Below are positions 42,717-54,441 of a DNA stretch of 64,000 nucleotides, piece by piece. Source of the DNA: Gallibacterium genomosp. 3 (GTDB lineage Bacteria > Pseudomonadota > Gammaproteobacteria > Enterobacterales > Pasteurellaceae); contig NZ_JTJR01000035.1 in assembly GCF_001678475.1 (NCBI RefSeq), positions 1-64,000 on the forward strand, read 5' to 3'. The notes under the pieces were generated by a model, which was given only the letters and a program-made list of their open reading frames with translations, was not told where the DNA came from and searched no databases. Made by a program: the position numbers and the translations under genes. The stretch's first letter is position 1, and every line of letters begins with the position of its first letter.

Positions 42717-42784
42717 GTGTTGATTGTGTTAATTATATCGTGTTAAGTGTGTTAATCCGTGTTTATTGTATTGATCGTGTAATT
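42717..42784. repeat. Degenerate 9-bp repeat array (GTGTTAAT-like) upstream of dnaB
   Basis: Seven imperfect copies of GTGTTrAT begin at 42717, 42726, 42740, 42749, 42759, 42768 and 42777, so spacing is mostly 9-10 bp. They lie between the dnaB start and the argG terminator. The repeats may be binding sites for a regulator or a slippage product. The unit resembles a poor DnaA box (TGTGGATAA) but none matches it well. Confidence 0.55.
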
Positions 42785-42803
42785 TACCGCTTAATTTCTG
42801 ACA

Positions 42804-42843
42804 AAAAATAAACCGCTAAAGATGAACACATCTTTAGCGGTTG
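42804..42843 (-). terminator. argG terminator
   Basis: AACCGCTAAAGATG/CATCTTTAGCGGTT, a 14-bp perfect stem with a 4-base loop, followed on the minus strand by TATTTTTTG. It lies just past the argG stop. Confidence 0.9.
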
Positions 42844-42859
42844 TAGAATAAAGAATGGA

Positions 42860-44203
<1,344 letters not shown>

Positions 44204-44301
44204 TCATGAGATGTGTTTGATTCTGTGATAAAACGAACGTTTACCGAGTGCGTATTATTCCCTAAAATCCTATTGGTGTCCACCTTCTTTAGCAAACAAA
44301 T

Positions 44302-44336
44302 TGCATAAAAATTCATTTTTTATAAATAAAAATTCA
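44302..44336 (-). promoter_or_regulatory. Tandem ArgR boxes upstream of argG
   Basis: TGCATAAAAATTCA (44302-44315) and a second box with AAATAAAAATTCA (to 44336) are spaced exactly 21 bp apart, the 18+3 bp geometry at which an ArgR hexamer binds paired ARG boxes. The first box is identical to the one before artP. Confidence 0.82.
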
Positions 44337-44463
44337 ATTTTTAAGCATTGTAGCGTTTAGTATAAGTAAATATACTCAATCTGGCTAAATCATCGACAAC
44401 TTCTGCAAAATAGGTCAAAAAATAACGTTAGAGAATGCAGGAGGGCTATGCTAGAATCAGTCG

Positions 44464-44705
44464 CAAAAAAAATGCCACCTAAATCGTTAGGTGGCAGATA
44501 AACAATTCTGTTTATAAATAATATACAGGAAGTGAAATGAGTAACTTCTCAGTTACTCAGTCTAGAAAGTCTAGACTAATATGCAAACACAACATCATAC
44601 TTAAGAATCTGAAACTCATTAACTAGTAAGGAATGACCAATCATTAAGTATGGCACACATTCTATGGAGCAGCTCACAAAGAAACAAACAATTTTTTTTT
44701 ATCTT
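44464..44705 (-). ncRNA. gcvB: GcvB small regulatory RNA
   Basis: Hfq-dependent sRNA that represses amino-acid and peptide uptake genes. It is divergent from gcvA, as in E. coli. Conserved parts on the minus strand: the G/U-rich R1 seed ATGATGTTGTGTTTGCA (44584-44600 region), whose core is the exact complement of AACACAACAT at 44586-44595, the target seed I recall for Pasteurella GcvB; two hairpins (AGTCTAGA/TCTAGACT, 44559-44577, and GAGTAACT/AGTTACTC, 44539-44558); the R2 block TTTCACTTCCTGTA (about 44524-44537); and a terminator with a 10-bp perfect stem (44473-44496) and eight T. The 5' end is approximate (about 44690-44725); no promoter is certain. Confidence 0.9.
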
Positions 44706-44775
44706 TTACATAAAAAAAACTAATAACAAGCTATAATAACTACTAACATAAAGTTTTTATATTGGATACTAAATT

Positions 44776-45651
44776 ATGGTTAAACGTTTGCCTCCCTTAA
44801 ATGCTCTGAAAGCTTTTGATTCTGCCGCCAGACATTTAAGCTTCACAAAAGCGGCTGAAGAGCTTTTTGTTACTCAAGCAGCGGTCAGTCATCAAATAAA
44901 AATTTTAGAAGATTTTTTAGGTACTGAGCTTTTTTTGCGCAAAAATCGTACACTGGAACTCACCGAAGCCGGAAAAACTTATTTTTTTGATATAAACAAT
45001 ATTCTAAAAAAATTGATGGAAGCTACCGATAAATTAACTAAAAATAAAGCAGAAAAAGTGCTTTCCATTAATATTCCTCAAACTTTTGGTATGCAATGGT
45101 TAGTTCCGCAACTTAGTGAATTTAACCAACGTTATCCCGATATTGATGTCCGCATTAATGGGGTTGATCACGACGAAGGGTTATTAACTCGCGAGGTTGA
45201 TATAGCAGTCTATTATGGTAAAGGTGATTGGCAAGGGCTTACAGTTGAACGCCTAAAAGAGTCACGTTTATTAGTGTTAGCAGCTCCCTCTTTACTTAGT
45301 AAATTACCGATTCATCAACCTGATGATTTACGACAACACACTTTACTGCACGTACATAATCGCGATAATTGGCAAAGGGCTTTAAAAGCACTTGAAATTG
45401 AAGGAATTGATTTACAACATAATCCTGTTTTTAGTCATACCTTTATGGCATTACAAGCAGCTATTCACGGTCAAGGTATTGTATTAGCCAACGAATTACT
45501 GGCACAAAAAGAAATTAAGCAAGGTAATTTACAAGAAGTGTTGAATTTACAACTCAAAGATCCAAAAGCATTTTATGTTGTTTATCACCCAGATCGTGAA
45601 AATGATGAAAAGATTAAAGCCTTTTATGATTGGTTAATCTCTTTAGTATAA
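44776..45651 (+). CDS. gcvA: Glycine cleavage system transcriptional activator GcvA
   Basis: A LysR-type regulator of the glycine cleavage genes and of the divergent sRNA gene gcvB. The 291 residues open KRLPPLNALKAFDSAARHLS and contain the winged helix-turn-helix (about 20-65, SFTKAAEELFVTQAAVSHQIK) and the LysR substrate-binding domain (about 92-285). The gcvA-ygdD-rlmM order downstream equals E. coli, which supports the GcvA call over other LysR proteins. Confidence 0.95.
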   Translation: MVKRLPPLNALKAFDSAARHLSFTKAAEELFVTQAAVSHQIKILEDFLGTELFLRKNRTLELTEAGKTYFFDINNILKKLMEATDKLTKNKAEKVLSINIPQTFGMQWLVPQLSEFNQRYPDIDVRINGVDHDEGLLTREVDIAVYYGKGDWQGLTVERLKESRLLVLAAPSLLSKLPIHQPDDLRQHTLLHVHNRDNWQRALKALEIEGIDLQHNPVFSHTFMALQAAIHGQGIVLANELLAQKEIKQGNLQEVLNLQLKDPKAFYVVYHPDRENDEKIKAFYDWLISLV

Positions 45652-45662
45652 GGAAAAAATTT

Positions 45663-46070
45663 GTGTTTAAACGTTTTCTCATCTTTACCGCATTAAGCGG
45701 TTTTTTTTGTGTCGCCTTTGGTGCTTTCGCATCTCATGCTTTAAGTAAACAACTTTCGGCAGAAGCAATAAATTGGATAGAAATTGGCTGGCGTTACCAA
45801 GTATTTCATACCTTAGCCTTGTTCGGTCTTACATTGTTATCTCAATTCACTACTATTGACATCAGTTGGCGTAAAAAAACGGCTGTTAGTGGTTATTGTT
45901 GGCTGGCTGGTATCTTACTCTTTAGTTTTAGCCTATACTGTTTGGCTTTGACAGGAAATAAAACCTTTGCTCATATGACGCCAATAGGTGGTGTGTTTTT
46001 CTTGTTGGGCTGGGGTCACTTAGCTTATCTTGGCATACGTTATCACCACTCCTCTAATTTAAATAAGTAA
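45663..46070 (+). CDS. ygdD: DUF423 inner-membrane protein YgdD
   Basis: About 135 residues with four predicted transmembrane helices. FLIFTALSGFFCVAFGAFASHAL and the YQVFHTLALFGL and TPIGGVFFLLGWG segments identify DUF423. Function unknown. GTG 45663 is chosen because it starts the first helix (MFKRFLIF), AAGGA lies at a suitable distance and it avoids the overlap with gcvA that an upstream start would cause. It is followed 9 bp later by rlmM. Confidence 0.9.
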   Translation: MFKRFLIFTALSGFFCVAFGAFASHALSKQLSAEAINWIEIGWRYQVFHTLALFGLTLLSQFTTIDISWRKKTAVSGYCWLAGILLFSFSLYCLALTGNKTFAHMTPIGGVFFLLGWGHLAYLGIRYHHSSNLNK

Positions 46071-46079
46071 GAGATAATT

Positions 46080-47177
46080 ATGACAAACCAATTAATTTTA
46101 TATTGTCGTGCTGGCTTTGAAAAAGAAATGGCAGCGGAAATCAACGATAAAGCGATTAATTTAGGTGTATATGGTTTTGCGCGTACTGAACCTGATACTG
46201 CCTTTGTTATCTTTGAATGTAGTAATGCTGAGGATATTAAATTATTAATCCAAGATATTGCATTTAATACGCTTATTTTTTGTCGCCAATGGTTTGCCGT
46301 AATTCAACAACTAACATTTGCCTCAACCACAGATCGTATTTCACCAATTATGGATCTCCTTTCCCAGACCGATCTTGATTTAAAGGCAATGACAGAAGTT
46401 TGGGTTGAAACAGCAGATACCAATCAAGCTAAAGAGTTATTACCATTTTGTCGCAAATTTACCGTACCTTTGCGCCAGCGTTTAAAACAAGCTGGTTATT
46501 TAGCGGGGCGTACCATAAGCAAAAGTAAGACATTTACTCTACATCTCTTTTTTACCAGTTCTGATAGCTGTTTTATTGGTTATTCATTTAATCATAATCA
46601 CTCCCCTGATTTTATGGGAATTAAGCGATTACGCTTTCCAGCGGCAGCACCAAGTCGTTCTACATTGAAATTAGAAGAAGCGATTAAAACATTCTTAACT
46701 GAAACCGAAGAGAAACAACGTTTAACTGAACATCGTTATGCTGTTGATTTAGGGGCGTGCCCAGGCGGTTGGACATATCAGCTCGTTAGACGCGGATTAT
46801 TTGTCTATGCGGTCGATCACGGCAAAGTAGCTGAATCTCTACAAGAAACTGGACGTGTTGAACACTGTCCAGAAGATGGTTTTAAATTTCAACCACCTAA
46901 AAAACGGAATATTGATTGGCTCGTTTGCGATATGGTAGAACAGCCAATCCGTGTCGCAGAGTTAATCGCAAAATGGTTAGTGAATGGTTGGTGTCGCGAA
47001 ACGATTTTTAACCTAAAATTACCCATGAAAAAACGCTATATTGAAGTACAAAAATGTATCTTCTTGATTGAAGAAAAATTAATAGATGCAGGACTGCATT
47101 ATCAGATCCAAGCAAAACATCTGTATCACGATCGAGAAGAGATCACTGTACATATCTGTTTAAAATCAACGAAATAA
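46080..47177 (+). CDS. rlmM: 23S rRNA 2'-O-ribose methyltransferase (C2498)
   Basis: Methylates the ribose of C2498 in 23S rRNA. The 365-residue protein has an N-terminal THUMP domain and a C-terminal Rossmann methyltransferase domain with the SAM motif AVDLGACPGGWTYQLV (about 220-235), a WLVCDMVEQP aspartate and LKLPMKKRY lysine of the K-D-K-E set. AAGAGATAATT precedes the ATG. It is the last gene of gcvA-ygdD-rlmM; dapB follows 9 bp later and may be cotranscribed. Confidence 0.96.
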   Translation: MTNQLILYCRAGFEKEMAAEINDKAINLGVYGFARTEPDTAFVIFECSNAEDIKLLIQDIAFNTLIFCRQWFAVIQQLTFASTTDRISPIMDLLSQTDLDLKAMTEVWVETADTNQAKELLPFCRKFTVPLRQRLKQAGYLAGRTISKSKTFTLHLFFTSSDSCFIGYSFNHNHSPDFMGIKRLRFPAAAPSRSTLKLEEAIKTFLTETEEKQRLTEHRYAVDLGACPGGWTYQLVRRGLFVYAVDHGKVAESLQETGRVEHCPEDGFKFQPPKKRNIDWLVCDMVEQPIRVAELIAKWLVNGWCRETIFNLKLPMKKRYIEVQKCIFLIEEKLIDAGLHYQIQAKHLYHDREEITVHICLKSTK

Positions 47178-47999
<822 letters not shown>

Positions 48000-48014
48000 C
48001 GTTATTTCTGTTTA

Positions 48015-48048
48015 TTTTAGGTTTCTCACATTAAGGAGAAACCTAAAA
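48015..48048 (+). terminator. Hairpin after dapB
   Basis: TTTTAGGTTTCTC/GAGAAACCTAAAA, a perfect 13-bp stem 15 bp past the dapB stop. No T-run follows beyond the stem's own end, so it may be a transcript-protecting hairpin or a weak terminator. Confidence 0.55.
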
Positions 48049-48143
48049 CTACTCCACTAGCCAATTTTATCGGTCTGATTTGTTCCACTTCCGATTTCTG
48101 CTATAATTCGCCCCGTTTAACTGCAACTAACATAGGATAAATT

Positions 48144-48932
48144 ATGGGATTTTTAACTAATAAACGTATTTTAATTGCTGGTGTAGCAAGTAATCGTTCT
48201 ATCGCTTACGGTATTGCACAAGCAATGCATCGTGAAGGTGCAGAACTTGCATTTACTTATCAAAATGACAAATTAAAAGGTCGTGTTGAAGAATTCGCTC
48301 AAGAACTTGGTTCTTCCATTGTCATCCCTTGTGATGTAGGTACTGACGAAAGTATTGAAAATTGTTTTGCTGAATTACATAAACATTGGGATAAATTTGA
48401 TGGCTTTGTACACGCTATTGCATTTGCACCAGGTGATCAACTTGATGGTGATTACGTAAATGCGGTTAATCGTGAAGGTTTCCGTATCGCACACGATATT
48501 AGTGCTTATAGTTTTGTAGCAATGGCAAAAGCTGCTCGCCCAAATCTTAATCCAGGTGCAGCATTATTAACACTTTCTTATTTAGGCGCTGAACGTGCTA
48601 TTCCTAACTATAATGTTATGGGTCTAGCAAAAGCTTCTCTCGAAGCCAATACTCGCTATATGGCATCGGCAATGGGTAAAGAAAATATCCGTGTTAATGC
48701 AATTTCTGCTGGTCCAATTCGTACCTTAGCAGCTTCAGGTATCAAAAACTTTAAGAAAATGCTAGGTCATTTTGAAAATACAGCGCCGCTTCGCCGTACT
48801 GTAACTATTGAAGATGTGGGTAATACCGCAGCATTTTTATGTTCAGATCTTGCTGCTGGTATCACAGGTGAAGTTGTTCACGTTGATGCAGGTTTCAGTA
48901 CTGTAGCTATGAGTGAGTTAGAACTCGCTTAA
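48144..48932 (+). CDS. fabI: Enoyl-[acyl-carrier-protein] reductase (NADH)
   Basis: Catalyses the last reduction of each fatty-acid elongation round; the triclosan target. The 262 residues are a short-chain dehydrogenase-type enzyme starting [26 protein letters not shown], with the catalytic Tyr and Lys in [20 protein letters not shown] (about 148-167). ATAGGATAAATT precedes the ATG. It is a single gene with a strong terminator. Confidence 0.98.
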   Translation: MGFLTNKRILIAGVASNRSIAYGIAQAMHREGAELAFTYQNDKLKGRVEEFAQELGSSIVIPCDVGTDESIENCFAELHKHWDKFDGFVHAIAFAPGDQLDGDYVNAVNREGFRIAHDISAYSFVAMAKAARPNLNPGAALLTLSYLGAERAIPNYNVMGLAKASLEANTRYMASAMGKENIRVNAISAGPIRTLAASGIKNFKKMLGHFENTAPLRRTVTIEDVGNTAAFLCSDLAAGITGEVVHVDAGFSTVAMSELELA

Positions 48933-48945
48933 GATTTTCTTTTTA

Positions 48946-48977
48946 TTTCGCTCCGTTAATCGGAGCGAATTTTTTTG
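48946..48977 (+). terminator. fabI terminator
   Basis: ATTCGCTCCG/CGGAGCGAAT, a 10-bp stem with a short loop, followed by TTTTTTG. It lies right after fabI and before rnb. Confidence 0.9.
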
Positions 48978-48995
48978 TTTTTAATCGGATAAAGT

Positions 48996-50978
48996 ATGTT
49001 CCAAGATAATCCTCTCCTCAGCCAACTCAAACAACAAATTCGTGATAGTAAACCTCATGTAGAAGGTATTGTGAAAGCCACTGATAAAGCTTACGGTTTT
49101 TTAGAATGTGAGAAAAAAAATTACTTCATTCCACCGCAAGCAATGAAAAAAGTGATGCATGGGGATAAGATTAAAGCCGTTATCGAAACCGTTGGCGATA
49201 AAGAGCAAGCTGAGCCAGATAGTTTAATTGAGCCAATGCTTACTCGTTTCATTGCTCGAGTACGTTTCAACAAAGACAACAAATTACAATTACTTGTCGA
49301 TCACCCGAATATTAATCAACCCATCAGTGCGAATGTGCATAAAAAAGTCACTGATACCTTATCAAATGGTGATTGGGTGGTCGCTGAATTGAAAACACAT
49401 CCATTACGCGATGATCGCTTCTTTTTTGCTCAAGTTACGCAATTTATTTGTCATCACGATGATCCTAAATCTGCTTGGTGGGTAACCTTAGCTCGTCACC
49501 AACAACCACGTACTGCAGTGGCTGGATTGGAACACTACACTTTTGATGAAACAACTATTCGAGAAGATTTAACTGGAATTGATTTTGTCACGATTGACTC
49601 AGAAACTACTAAGGATATGGATGATGCGTTATCCATTACACCGATTCTCCAACAAGAAAAACAAATCGGATGGAAACTCGCTGTCGCTGTTGCTGACCCA
49701 ACTGCTTATATTCCTGTTGATTCTCAAATTGAAGTTGATGCGAAACAACGCAGCTTTACCAATTATCTGCCGGGCTTTAATATTCCAATGCTACCACGTG
49801 AGCTGTCTGATGATCTCTGTTCCTTGGTGGAAGGTGAAAATCGCCCTGCATTAGTTTGTTTTATTGAAACTGATTTAACGGGTGCTTTAATTAGCGAACC
49901 TACTTTTACATTGGCGTGGATTCGTTCAAAAGCAAAATTAGCTTATGATGCCGTGTCTGATTATTTAGAACAACAACCTAACGCATGGCAACCTGCGAAT
50001 GATGTGATTAAAAATCAAATAGACGCATTACATCAATTCTGTTTAGTAAGAATCACGTGGCGTCAACAGCATGCAATTCTATTTAAAGATCGCCCTGACT
50101 ATAATTTTATTCTGAATGAAAATGGTGAGATTAGCGAAATCCGTGCTGATTATCGTAGAATTGCAAATCGTATTGTTGAAGAGTGTATGATTATTGCCAA
50201 TACTTGTGCAGCACAATTTTTAACTACACATCAAGCCCCAGCAATTTTTAATACACATAGTGGCTTCGATAAAAAATTCTTACCCGCAGCTAGCCAATTC
50301 TTGTTAAATCATCTGGCAACGGATGAAACTCAACCAGAATTAGCGCAACGTTATACAACAGAAACCTTATCCACGTTAGAGGGTTACTGTAATATGCAGC
50401 ATGATTTAGACCAACATGCTGAATATTTTGAAACACGTTTACGACGTTACCTTACGTTTGCTGAATTTAAAGCGGAAGCAGCACCGCATTTTGGTTTAGG
50501 CTTATCTGCTTATGCCACTTGGACTTCACCTATTCGTAAATACTGTGATATGGTGAATCATCGCATTATTAAAGCGATTTTAAGCCAACAACCATTACCA
50601 CCAGTAGAAGAAAGCGTTTTATTACGTTTACAAGAAGCACGCAAACAAAATCGCTTAGTCGAACGTGATATTGCAGATTGGTTGTATTGTTTGTACTTAG
50701 CCAACAAAGTAGCAGATAAAACCGTCTATTCAGCACAAATTATGGATATTACCCGAGGTGGATTACGCGTCCAATTAGCTGAGAATGGTGCAAGTATCTT
50801 TATTCCTATGTCATTAATTCATAATAATAAAGATGAAATTGAAGTAAATAGTGATGATATTGCGCTATATATCCAAGGTAAACGTCAATATCAATTAGCT
50901 GATATGCTCTCTATTCGTTTAATCGAGGTCAATACCAACACTCGCAGTATTATTGGCGAATTGGTAACTAATCAATAA
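48996..50978 (+). CDS. rnb: Exoribonuclease II
   Basis: A processive 3'-to-5' exoribonuclease, 660 residues, close to E. coli RNase II (644). Two N-terminal cold-shock-type domains are followed by the RNB catalytic domain (about 190-515), with the metal-binding aspartates in TIDSETTKDMDDALSI (about 200-215), and a C-terminal S1 domain (about 555-640, YSAQIMDITRGGLRVQL). The shorter length and N-terminus (FQDNPLLSQLKQQI) separate it from RNase R. It is a single-gene unit with a downstream hairpin. Confidence 0.96.
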   Translation: MFQDNPLLSQLKQQIRDSKPHVEGIVKATDKAYGFLECEKKNYFIPPQAMKKVMHGDKIKAVIETVGDKEQAEPDSLIEPMLTRFIARVRFNKDNKLQLLVDHPNINQPISANVHKKVTDTLSNGDWVVAELKTHPLRDDRFFFAQVTQFICHHDDPKSAWWVTLARHQQPRTAVAGLEHYTFDETTIREDLTGIDFVTIDSETTKDMDDALSITPILQQEKQIGWKLAVAVADPTAYIPVDSQIEVDAKQRSFTNYLPGFNIPMLPRELSDDLCSLVEGENRPALVCFIETDLTGALISEPTFTLAWIRSKAKLAYDAVSDYLEQQPNAWQPANDVIKNQIDALHQFCLVRITWRQQHAILFKDRPDYNFILNENGEISEIRADYRRIANRIVEECMIIANTCAAQFLTTHQAPAIFNTHSGFDKKFLPAASQFLLNHLATDETQPELAQRYTTETLSTLEGYCNMQHDLDQHAEYFETRLRRYLTFAEFKAEAAPHFGLGLSAYATWTSPIRKYCDMVNHRIIKAILSQQPLPPVEESVLLRLQEARKQNRLVERDIADWLYCLYLANKVADKTVYSAQIMDITRGGLRVQLAENGASIFIPMSLIHNNKDEIEVNSDDIALYIQGKRQYQLADMLSIRLIEVNTNTRSIIGELVTNQ

Positions 50979-51017
50979 ATTAATTTCTTATTATAAAGAA
51001 AAGAAAAAATAGAGGAA

Positions 51018-51050
51018 AAAGTGTTGCGTCATTAGGCACAACACTTTTCA
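51018..51050. terminator. Terminator hairpin after rnb
   Basis: AAAAGTGTTG, loop, CAACACTTTT. It can act on the plus strand for rnb, though the T-run is short, and on the minus strand for anything passing yvcK. Nothing else is recognised between here and 51196. Confidence 0.6.
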
Positions 51051-51196
51051 ATCTACCCATAAGTTAAATTTCTTATGAAATGAGAAAAATATATTTCTTC
51101 ACTTACCAGAAAATACAATCATATTTCTCACAAGTTAAAATCTAAGCATAGAGAACTAAAAAAAATAAATTCAGCAACAACACTCTACTCATTTTA

Positions 51197-52153
51197 TTAG
51201 TTATCAAACTTAAAGCACTTTTTCTTGATTTTGACCTCATCAATCAGGTCTTCTAGTGCATGACTTAATAAAGCGCGATCATGACGATAGCTCACATCAT
51301 CGGCATTTAATTGACGTGCAATCACACAATAGTTTTGTCTGAAATCTTGTGGTAATACCGTGTTGCTATCTGTGATCACGCCATCAATAATTGGCTTCCC
51401 TATGTAGTGGTTAAGCCAATCTACTCGTGCAGCTAAATCTAATTGTGCTGAGGGGCTATGTTCTACCCCTAAATTATCAATAAAAATCTTAATTGCAGAG
51501 CTAGTTGCTAAAGCATCTTGTACTTCAGTCAGTAACAAAGGTGGCAAAATACTAGTTAAAAAACTGCCCGGACCAAATAGAATAATATCTGCTTGATTAA
51601 TCGCAACAACGGCTTCTGGGGTTGCGGAAACAGCAGGTGCTAAACTTAACTGTTTTGGAATATCTGCTAATTTATCAATACTCACTTCACCGATAATCAT
51701 CTCACCACTATTTAACTCAGCAGTAAGATGAGCTGGCTTTTCAGACATCGGAATAATAAAAGGTTCAACGTGTAATAACTCTCGAATTAAATTCACACCA
51801 TCCAATGGACGCACTTTAATATTTTCTAATGCTTTAAGCATTAGATTCCCTAAGTTATGTCCTGCTAACTCGCCTTCACCATCGAAACGATACTCAAATA
51901 ATTCAGAGGCAGTGGTTGGAGTCGTAATAATTTGGTTTAAACAGTTACGCAAATCCCCCCAAGCAATACCACCAAATTGACTACGAATTCGACCTGTTGA
52001 ACCGCCATTATCGGTAGTAGTGACAATACCTGTTAAGCGAGATCGCATAAAGCCAAGTGCAGACATCACACGTCCAAGCCCATGCCCGCCACCAATCGCA
52101 ACAATACGTTTCGCCGCATTTAAATTTGGAGTTACCACTGAAGAAACCGTCAT
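51197..52153 (-). CDS. yvcK: YvcK/GlmR family gluconeogenesis factor (CofD-like)
   Basis: A 318-residue CofD-fold protein. The N-terminal GGGHGLGRVMSAL (about 21-33), VTTTDNGGSTGRIR (about 46-59) and WGDLRNCL are family signatures. In Bacillus GlmR binds UDP-GlcNAc and stimulates GlmS; E. coli YbhK is the proteobacterial homologue, with less known. A link to the glmS in this window is only a possibility. It lies in a minus-strand pair with tdk (36-bp gap). Confidence 0.92.
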   Translation of the reverse strand: MTVSSVVTPNLNAAKRIVAIGGGHGLGRVMSALGFMRSRLTGIVTTTDNGGSTGRIRSQFGGIAWGDLRNCLNQIITTPTTASELFEYRFDGEGELAGHNLGNLMLKALENIKVRPLDGVNLIRELLHVEPFIIPMSEKPAHLTAELNSGEMIIGEVSIDKLADIPKQLSLAPAVSATPEAVVAINQADIILFGPGSFLTSILPPLLLTEVQDALATSSAIKIFIDNLGVEHSPSAQLDLAARVDWLNHYIGKPIIDGVITDSNTVLPQDFRQNYCVIARQLNADDVSYRHDRALLSHALEDLIDEVKIKKKCFKFDN

Positions 52154-52189
52154 AAATAATACCTTGTTTATTGTTTAGTTAAGGAAGGG

Positions 52190-52768
52190 TTAGCAGCCCA
52201 TTTTCTCTTTATAATGCTGACGACACACCGACAAATAGTGATCATTACCACCAATTTGGATCTGATCGCCTTCCTTAATCACTTCACCTTGTTCATTTAA
52301 ACGCAATACAAAATTCGCTTTACGTCCGCAATAACAGATCGTTTTTAACTCCTCTAACTGATCTGCCCAAGCTAACAAATAACGACTTCCTTCAAATAAT
52401 TCTGCTTGGAAATCTGTGCGTAATCCATAACACAATACGGGAATATTGAGCTTATCTACCACTTCCGTAAGTTGATACACTTGGTCTTTAGTTAAGAATT
52501 GTGCCTCATCGACTAGAATACAGTTTAATTTTTGTTGTTGATGATGTTGTTGAATTTCATCAAATAGATCTGTTTTTGTATCAAATAATTTGGCTTGTTC
52601 TTCAATACCAATTCTTGAGGTTACTTTGCCTACGCCATAACGATTATCAATAGCTGCGGTATAAACTAACGTCTGCATACCACGTTCACGATAGTTATAA
52701 GAAGATTGTAATAGAGTTGTCGATTTGCCTGCATTCATTGAGGAGTAATAAAAGTAAAGTTTCGCCAT
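52190..52768 (-). CDS. tdk: Thymidine kinase
   Basis: Salvages thymidine using ATP. The 192-residue type II enzyme has Walker [15 protein letters not shown] (about 8-21), [13 protein letters not shown] (about 86) and a zinc site formed by CYCGRKANF (about 145) together with the later Cys in LSVCRQHY (about 184). The length is normal. It is the first gene of the tdk-yvcK pair, divergent from dapF with a 140-bp shared upstream region. Confidence 0.97.
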   Translation of the reverse strand: MAKLYFYYSSMNAGKSTTLLQSSYNYRERGMQTLVYTAAIDNRYGVGKVTSRIGIEEQAKLFDTKTDLFDEIQQHHQQQKLNCILVDEAQFLTKDQVYQLTEVVDKLNIPVLCYGLRTDFQAELFEGSRYLLAWADQLEELKTICYCGRKANFVLRLNEQGEVIKEGDQIQIGGNDHYLSVCRQHYKEKMGC

Positions 52769-52908
52769 AGTAACCCAATCCTTGATAAAAAACGGCGCTA
52801 GTATAACGATATTCCACTTTAATTAACATCTTTGATTCAACTTCAGTCTTTAGACTTTAGCAGGAACTCTCTATAATAGCCCTATTATGATTTATACAAG
52901 AGGTATAT

Positions 52909-53733
52909 ATGCAGTTTTCAAAAATGCACGGTCTAGGCAATGATTTTATGGTAGTAGATGGTGTAACACAGAGTGTCTTTTTTTCTGAAGACATTATTCG
53001 CCGTTTAGCTGACCGTCATCGTGGTATTGGCTTTGATCAACTGTTATTAGTTGAAGCACCTTATGATCCCGAATTAGATTTCCATTATCGTATTTTCAAT
53101 GCAGATGGCAGTGAAGTCGAGCAGTGTGGTAATGGTGCCAGATGTTTTGCCCGCTTTGTTCGTTTAAAAGGGTTAACCAATAAAAATGAAATCAAAGTAA
53201 GTACCGCCAAGGGCAAAATTGTGTTGATTGTCAATGATGATGAAACTGTGCGAGTAAATATGGGAGAACCAATTTGGGAACCAGCTAAAGTTCCATTTAT
53301 CGCCAATAAATTTGAAAAAAACTATATCCTACGAACTGACATTCAAACTGTATTATGTGGTGTCGTTTCTATGGGCAATCCGCATTGTGTGTTGCAAGTA
53401 GAAGATGTCGCTACGGCTAATGTAGAACAATTAGGTCCACTATTAGAAAATCACGAACGTTTCCCAGCAAGAGCCAATATTGGCTTTATGCAGGTAATTA
53501 ATCGACAACATATTCGTTTAAGAGTATTTGAACGTGGTGCTGGAGAAACACAAGCGTGTGGAACTGGAGCTTGTGCAGCCGTAGCTGTTGGCATTATGCA
53601 AGGTTTATTAGATAACAGTGTGAAAGTTAGCTTACCCGGCGGAGAATTAAAAATTGAATGGCAAGGACAAGGACATCCTCTCTATATGACTGGCGATGCT
53701 ACCTTTGTTTATGATGGCGTGATTCAATTATAA
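52909..53733 (+). CDS. dapF: Diaminopimelate epimerase
   Basis: Converts LL- to meso-diaminopimelate for lysine and peptidoglycan. The 274 residues carry [16 protein letters not shown] at the start, the first catalytic Cys in [12 protein letters not shown] (about 73) and the second in [14 protein letters not shown] (about 217). It opens a dapF-DUF484-xerC-yigB operon, the same as in E. coli. AAGAGGTATAT precedes the ATG. Confidence 0.98.
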   Translation: MQFSKMHGLGNDFMVVDGVTQSVFFSEDIIRRLADRHRGIGFDQLLLVEAPYDPELDFHYRIFNADGSEVEQCGNGARCFARFVRLKGLTNKNEIKVSTAKGKIVLIVNDDETVRVNMGEPIWEPAKVPFIANKFEKNYILRTDIQTVLCGVVSMGNPHCVLQVEDVATANVEQLGPLLENHERFPARANIGFMQVINRQHIRLRVFERGAGETQACGTGACAAVAVGIMQGLLDNSVKVSLPGGELKIEWQGQGHPLYMTGDATFVYDGVIQL

Positions 53734-53742
53734 GGAGTAAAT

Positions 53743-54438
53743 ATGAGCGAGATTGATGTTGATTTTGAGCAGCAGATAGACCAATATTTGCAAGCCCATC
53801 CAGATTATTTTTCCCGTCATCAAGCCTTATTGGATCAACTTGTTATTCATCATCAACGCAAAGGTATGATTTCTTTAGTAGAAGCCCAATTAGGTCGCCA
53901 GCGAGAGAAAATTGCCACATTAGAAAATGCGCTAAATCAGGTTAGCTCCACTGTACAACAAAATGAAACGCTCTTTTTTAGCTTATTACCCTTACAAAAA
54001 CAACTCTATCAAGCCAAAGATATTATTGAGGCAAGCCGCGATTTAGATCAATGGGCAAAAACATTAGGTTTAAAACAAGGTAAAATCTTACTACTCAAAG
54101 ACGCATGGCAATCCGAATCAGTTACCTCACAATATTGGCTGGATCGTAAAGCTTTTGAGATTATTCGCTTAGAACGTTTTGGCTTACAATCTTTTTATCT
54201 AGGAAAATTAACTAATCGAGAAAAATCATTGCTATTTTTACCTGAAGAACTGCCAATTGGATCGGTTGCTATTTGCTTATTAAATAATAAGCAAAATCAT
54301 AAACCTTATCATGCGGTGTTAGTGTTTACCGCATTACATGAAGGGCATTTTTATCGTGGTCAAAACACAGATTTTCTTGAAACACTCATCGAACTAATTG
54401 AGCCACTATTTCACCAATGGCTAACTTATAAGAAATAA
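53743..54438 (+). CDS. DUF484 family protein (YigA-like)
   Basis: A 231-residue DUF484 protein. It opens with a helical segment (DQYLQAHPDYFSRHQALLDQLVI), then a coiled coil with GMISLVEAQLGRQREKIATLE (about 45-70), then a GAF-like C-terminal domain. Function is unknown. It always sits between dapF and xerC in gammaproteobacteria, as it does here with 9- and 3-bp gaps, and may assist recombination or regulation. The ATG follows AAGGAGTAAAT. Confidence 0.92.
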   Translation: MSEIDVDFEQQIDQYLQAHPDYFSRHQALLDQLVIHHQRKGMISLVEAQLGRQREKIATLENALNQVSSTVQQNETLFFSLLPLQKQLYQAKDIIEASRDLDQWAKTLGLKQGKILLLKDAWQSESVTSQYWLDRKAFEIIRLERFGLQSFYLGKLTNREKSLLFLPEELPIGSVAICLLNNKQNHKPYHAVLVFTALHEGHFYRGQNTDFLETLIELIEPLFHQWLTYKK

Positions 54439-54441
54439 ATT

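Noticed and set aside
42717-42784. Repeats before dnaB as a replication origin
   Set aside because: TGTGTTAAT-like units differ from the DnaA box at key positions, no AT-rich 13-mers or oriC neighbours (dnaA, gidA) are present.
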